From Ruminococcus flavefaciens (GTDB lineage Bacteria > Bacillota > Clostridia > Oscillospirales > Ruminococcaceae), in contig DFJW01000007.1 of assembly GCA_002373775.1 (NCBI GenBank), forward strand, positions 1-64,000: 64,000 nucleotides of DNA. The letters are read 5' to 3'. Shown piece after piece: positions 61,460 to 64,000 of this stretch; the stretch's first letter is position 1; the number at the start of each line of letters is the position of its first letter. The notes below the pieces were generated by a model that saw only the letters and a list, made by a program, of their open reading frames with translations, was not told where the DNA came from and did not search any database. A program made the translations under genes and the position numbers.

Positions 61460-61518
61460 TGATCGTAAATACGGTATCAACACTGCGTTTATATAATAAT
61501 TACAGGAGGTATCACACA

Positions 61519-62601
61519 ATGAAAAGACGTATCGGAATTCTCACAAGCGGCGGCGACTGTCCCGGACTTAATGCAACGATAAGAGGCGTGGCAAAGGCGT
61601 GCTATGAGCGTTTTGGTGAAGACAATGTTGAGATAGTGGGCATATCCAACGGTTACTACGGACTTATCAACAATCTTTGCAAGGACATGTCACCGACAGC
61701 CTTTTCCGGCATTCTCACACAGGGCGGCACTATCTTCGGAACAAAGCGCCAGCCGTTCAAGATGATGCAGGTCATCGGCGAGGACAATGTCGATAAGGTA
61801 AAGAACATGAAGGAGACCTATAAAAAGCAGAAGCTGGACTGCCTTCTTACCCTCGGAGGCAACGGTACTCATAAGACATCAAAGCTGCTTGCTGATGAAG
61901 GTCTGAACGTCATAGGACTTCCCAAAACTATAGATAATGACATATACGGCACAGATGTTACATTCGGTTTCCACACAGCTGTGGACATCGCAACAGACGT
62001 TATTGACCGTCTTCACACAACAGCAGCCAGCCATTCCAGAATACTCGTATGTGAAATAATGGGAAACAAGGCAGGCTGGCTCACTCTCAATGCCGGCATA
62101 GCAGGCGGAGCAGATATCATAATTATTCCTGAGATACCTTACGATATCGACAAAGTGTGTGATGCAGTAATGGCAAGAAGCGCATCCGGAAAGACCTTCT
62201 CCATACTTGCAGTTGCGGAAGGAGCGTTCGATATCGAAGAGGCGAAGATGAAGAAGAAAGAACGCGCCAAGAAGCGTGCTGAAGCCGGAATAATCACGGC
62301 AACTTCACGCATTGCGGCTCAGATACAGTCCAATACAGGCATGGAAGCGAGAGTCTGTGTTCCCGGACACATGCTCCGCGGCGGTGCACCGAGCGCTTAT
62401 GACCGTGTTCTCTCGACTCAGTTCGGAGTACATGCTGCATACCTTATAGCACAGGAGAAGTACGGCAGGACAGTTGCAAAGATAGGCAACAAGATAACAT
62501 CCAATAAGCTTGATGACGTGGCAGGAAAGACGAAGTTCGTTGACACAGACAATCATCTTGTCATAGCTGCCCGTGATATCGGCGTATCATTTGGCGATTG
62601 A
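61519..62601 (+). CDS. 6-phosphofructokinase (PfkA family)
   Basis: This 360-residue enzyme phosphorylates fructose 6-phosphate in glycolysis. It has ILTSGGDCPGLNATIRG, GGTIFGTKR, the donor-site motif GGNGT (Asn115-Gly116), PKTIDND with Lys136, MGNKAGWLT and PGHMLRGG. Two positions are diagnostic: Gly116 (as in ATP enzymes, versus Asp in PPi enzymes) and Lys136 (as in PPi enzymes and some ATP enzymes). The donor is therefore probably ATP but not certain. The protein belongs to the clostridial branch with GGNGT. CAGGAGG precedes the ATG. Confidence 0.92.
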   Translation: MKRRIGILTSGGDCPGLNATIRGVAKACYERFGEDNVEIVGISNGYYGLINNLCKDMSPTAFSGILTQGGTIFGTKRQPFKMMQVIGEDNVDKVKNMKETYKKQKLDCLLTLGGNGTHKTSKLLADEGLNVIGLPKTIDNDIYGTDVTFGFHTAVDIATDVIDRLHTTAASHSRILVCEIMGNKAGWLTLNAGIAGGADIIIIPEIPYDIDKVCDAVMARSASGKTFSILAVAEGAFDIEEAKMKKKERAKKRAEAGIITATSRIAAQIQSNTGMEARVCVPGHMLRGGAPSAYDRVLSTQFGVHAAYLIAQEKYGRTVAKIGNKITSNKLDDVAGKTKFVDTDNHLVIAARDIGVSFGD

Positions 62602-62610
62602 CGCTGACAC

Positions 62611-62637
62611 AAGGCTGCTGCATCTGCGGCAGCCTTT
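62611..62637 (+). terminator. Terminator after phosphofructokinase
   Basis: AAGGCTGC pairs with GCAGCCTT, followed by a weak T-rich run. The next gene starts 24 bases later, so read-through is likely. Confidence 0.7.
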
Positions 62638-62660
62638 GATATTTATGCAAGGAGGGAACT

Positions 62661-63638
62661 GTGAAAGGTCGCGTTGCACAGCTTGATTTCTTAAAAGGGA
62701 TCGCTATCATACTCGTGGTAACAGGTCATGTGGTAAGCCAGATATGGGCGCCATACAGCTATGAACAGAATATAGTTTTCCGGTTCTGCTATTCTTTTCA
62801 CATGCCTCTGTTCGTATTTATCAGCGGTTATATATGCAGTAAAACATTGAAGAAGGACATCGGCTGGCTTCTGAGGAGACTGCGCAATATAGGCATACCG
62901 TATATAATCATGCTCATCCTGAGCGTATCCGTTCTTGGACGCGATGTTTTTTCGGACATCATCCATTCGCTGCCGTACTGGTATCTGCCGTTCATACTTA
63001 TAACCGACAGCGTTCTGTATATCGACAGAAAGTACAGACTTGGATATACACCGTTTGCAGCGTTGTACACAGCAGCCGTACTGATACATATCAATGCTGC
63101 GGCGACTGTGAACATAGCCGACCAGATGATGAGTTTTCTTCCGTTCTACGTTCTTGGCACTGTTATAGCGGAAAAGAGAGACAGGATAAGTGCTCCGAAT
63201 ATGCCGCTGACGATCATGTCGGTGCTGTTTATCGTACTTACGCCGCTTTATGCACACGGCACAGAGAATCAGCTCCTGAGGATAGAAGAGATCACAGGCA
63301 TCGACGCGGCAGGAAACCGCCTTCTGAAAGCCGCGATCATCCTGATAAGCAAATTTGCAGTACCGCTTTGCGGCATAGCGTTCGTATGTCTGCTGACGGA
63401 TATGATATACAGCACACGCAGTGGGGGAGCGGCAAAAAAACTCGTTGAACATATCGGAAAGCATACGTTATTTATATATCTCCTCCACGACCTGTTTTTT
63501 GTCGACACCAGCGGTCTCCGGACAGCTGATACGCTGCTGTCGCTGATACTTGGCATTTTCATTCCGGTATGCCTTTCGTCGATTTATTACAAAGCAAAAA
63601 AGTCATTTAAGGAAAAAATGTCGAAAACGACACAATGA
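62661..63638 (+). CDS. Acyltransferase family 3 membrane protein
   Basis: This 325-residue integral membrane protein has about ten helices and the N-terminal block LDFLKGIAIILVVTGHV, whose histidine is the conserved catalytic candidate of the family, followed by FHMPLFVFISGY. Such enzymes O-acylate cell-surface polysaccharides or, in the fucose-acetylase branch, sugars. It starts at GTG with GGAGGG. The substrate is unknown; it may be cotranscribed with phosphofructokinase despite the intervening hairpin. The following 194 bases hold only a -10 box and the next gene's ribosome binding site. Confidence 0.87.
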   Translation: MKGRVAQLDFLKGIAIILVVTGHVVSQIWAPYSYEQNIVFRFCYSFHMPLFVFISGYICSKTLKKDIGWLLRRLRNIGIPYIIMLILSVSVLGRDVFSDIIHSLPYWYLPFILITDSVLYIDRKYRLGYTPFAALYTAAVLIHINAAATVNIADQMMSFLPFYVLGTVIAEKRDRISAPNMPLTIMSVLFIVLTPLYAHGTENQLLRIEEITGIDAAGNRLLKAAIILISKFAVPLCGIAFVCLLTDMIYSTRSGGAAKKLVEHIGKHTLFIYLLHDLFFVDTSGLRTADTLLSLILGIFIPVCLSSIYYKAKKSFKEKMSKTTQ

Positions 63639-63832
63639 TTCGATAATTTATTCCATTTGATACCCGCATATAAAATTGATATATCAGCTATCATAGCGCG
63701 GTTTTACGCGATTTGTGACGAATCCGGAACTAATTAAAATATAAACATTTTATGTTTGTATTGAAAAACTCTTTTCAAAAATCCAAAAATGTGTTATAAT
63801 AATACTATATTTCTTCCAGGAGGTATTTGATT

Positions 63833-64000
63833 ATGACCGAAAAAGAGCTTTATTCACTTTGGTGCAAAAATGCTACTGAGGATCCGGAATTGCAGACCGA
63901 ACTCGCAGCTATCAAAGATGATGAAGAAGCGATAAATGACAGATTCTATCGCGATCTTGAATTTGGCACAGGCGGTCTCAGAGGCGTTATCGGCGCCGGT
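63833..64000 (+). CDS. Phosphoglucomutase/phosphomannomutase family, N-terminal fragment
   Basis: Only the first 56 codons lie in the window. They begin MTEKELYSLWC and contain NDRFYRDLEFGTGGLRGVIGAG, the N-terminal signature of Firmicute alpha-phosphohexomutases (PgcA-like), which interconvert glucose 1- and 6-phosphate. The catalytic phosphoserine loop lies beyond the window edge. AGGAGGT is well placed, and a TATAAT box at 63795-63800 probably belongs to its promoter. Confidence 0.85.
   Translation, partial: MTEKELYSLWCKNATEDPELQTELAAIKDDEEAINDRFYRDLEFGTGGLRGVIGAG

Noticed and set aside
1..64000. CRISPR arrays, tRNA/rRNA genes, integrases, transposases, prophage genes
   Set aside because: No regularly spaced repeats, tRNA-like cloverleaf, recombinase motifs or phage structural genes were recognised on either strand.

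Overview
The window looks like a chromosome segment of an anaerobic, plant-fibre-degrading Firmicute of the Ruminococcus group, probably R. flavefaciens-like. The main clues are a type I dockerin flanked by Thr-rich linkers in a secreted pectin esterase, a GH5 glucanase lipoprotein, the clostridial scpA-scpB-ytfJ-dacF-rluB gene order, and strong sigma-A promoters with exact 17-bp spacers. Species assignment is inference. No tRNA, rRNA, integrase, insertion sequence or CRISPR array was seen.

Region 1 (about 0.1-16.6 kb) is a compact nonribosomal peptide synthetase (NRPS) island. A divergent Sfp-type activating enzyme faces an operon of two alpha/beta-hydrolase thioesterases (one with a Cys nucleophile), a free-standing condensation domain, an aryl-acid AMP ligase, a 2201-residue synthetase (ArCP-Cy-A-PCP-Cy-A-PCP), a free-standing carrier protein and a MacB/FtsX-type ABC exporter. 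Both Cy domains keep D-x4-D-x2-S, and both A domains show a cysteine-type code. The inferred core product is an aryl-capped bis-thiazoline, related to the pyochelin/yersiniabactin half-molecule. The window has no salicylate or dihydroxybenzoate synthase, no terminal thioesterase domain and no siderophore receptor. A palindrome sits on the predicted transcription start of the operon. An Fe-S aldo/keto reductase-like gene follows.

Region 2 (16.6-30.3 kb) holds a decayed MATE pump, a second ABC exporter with its own two-component system, a small multidrug-export protein, a Ca2+-type P-ATPase, an ABC-F protein, TatD and a ThrE-type amino-acid exporter.

Region 3 (30.3-37.3 kb, minus strand) is a candidate DNA-damage or defence operon: a TerB-N/TerB-C protein, a BrxD-like ATPase and an Lhr-like DEVH helicase, followed by a PatB-type lyase. 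Its consensus promoter overlaps a 12/14 match to the Gram-positive LexA/DinR box, so SOS induction is predicted.

Region 4 (37.3-49 kb) has a huge cellulosomal esterase with two CE12 domains, rpmB, and a long housekeeping operon (M50 protease, ScpAB, DUF2953, YtfJ, DacF, RluB, MetA, uridine-kinase-like). Region 5 (49-64 kb) has a small membrane protein with phased response-regulator repeats, cardiolipin synthase, a YunG-like protein, the GH5 enzyme with an unusual LacI/GGDEF-like/AraC regulator, a polysaccharide deacetylase, a second two-component system, a GGDEF/EAL protein, phosphofructokinase, an acyltransferase and the start of a phosphohexomutase.

Coordinates and motifs were read by eye. 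Family names come from recognised motifs and remembered family sequences; no database search was run.
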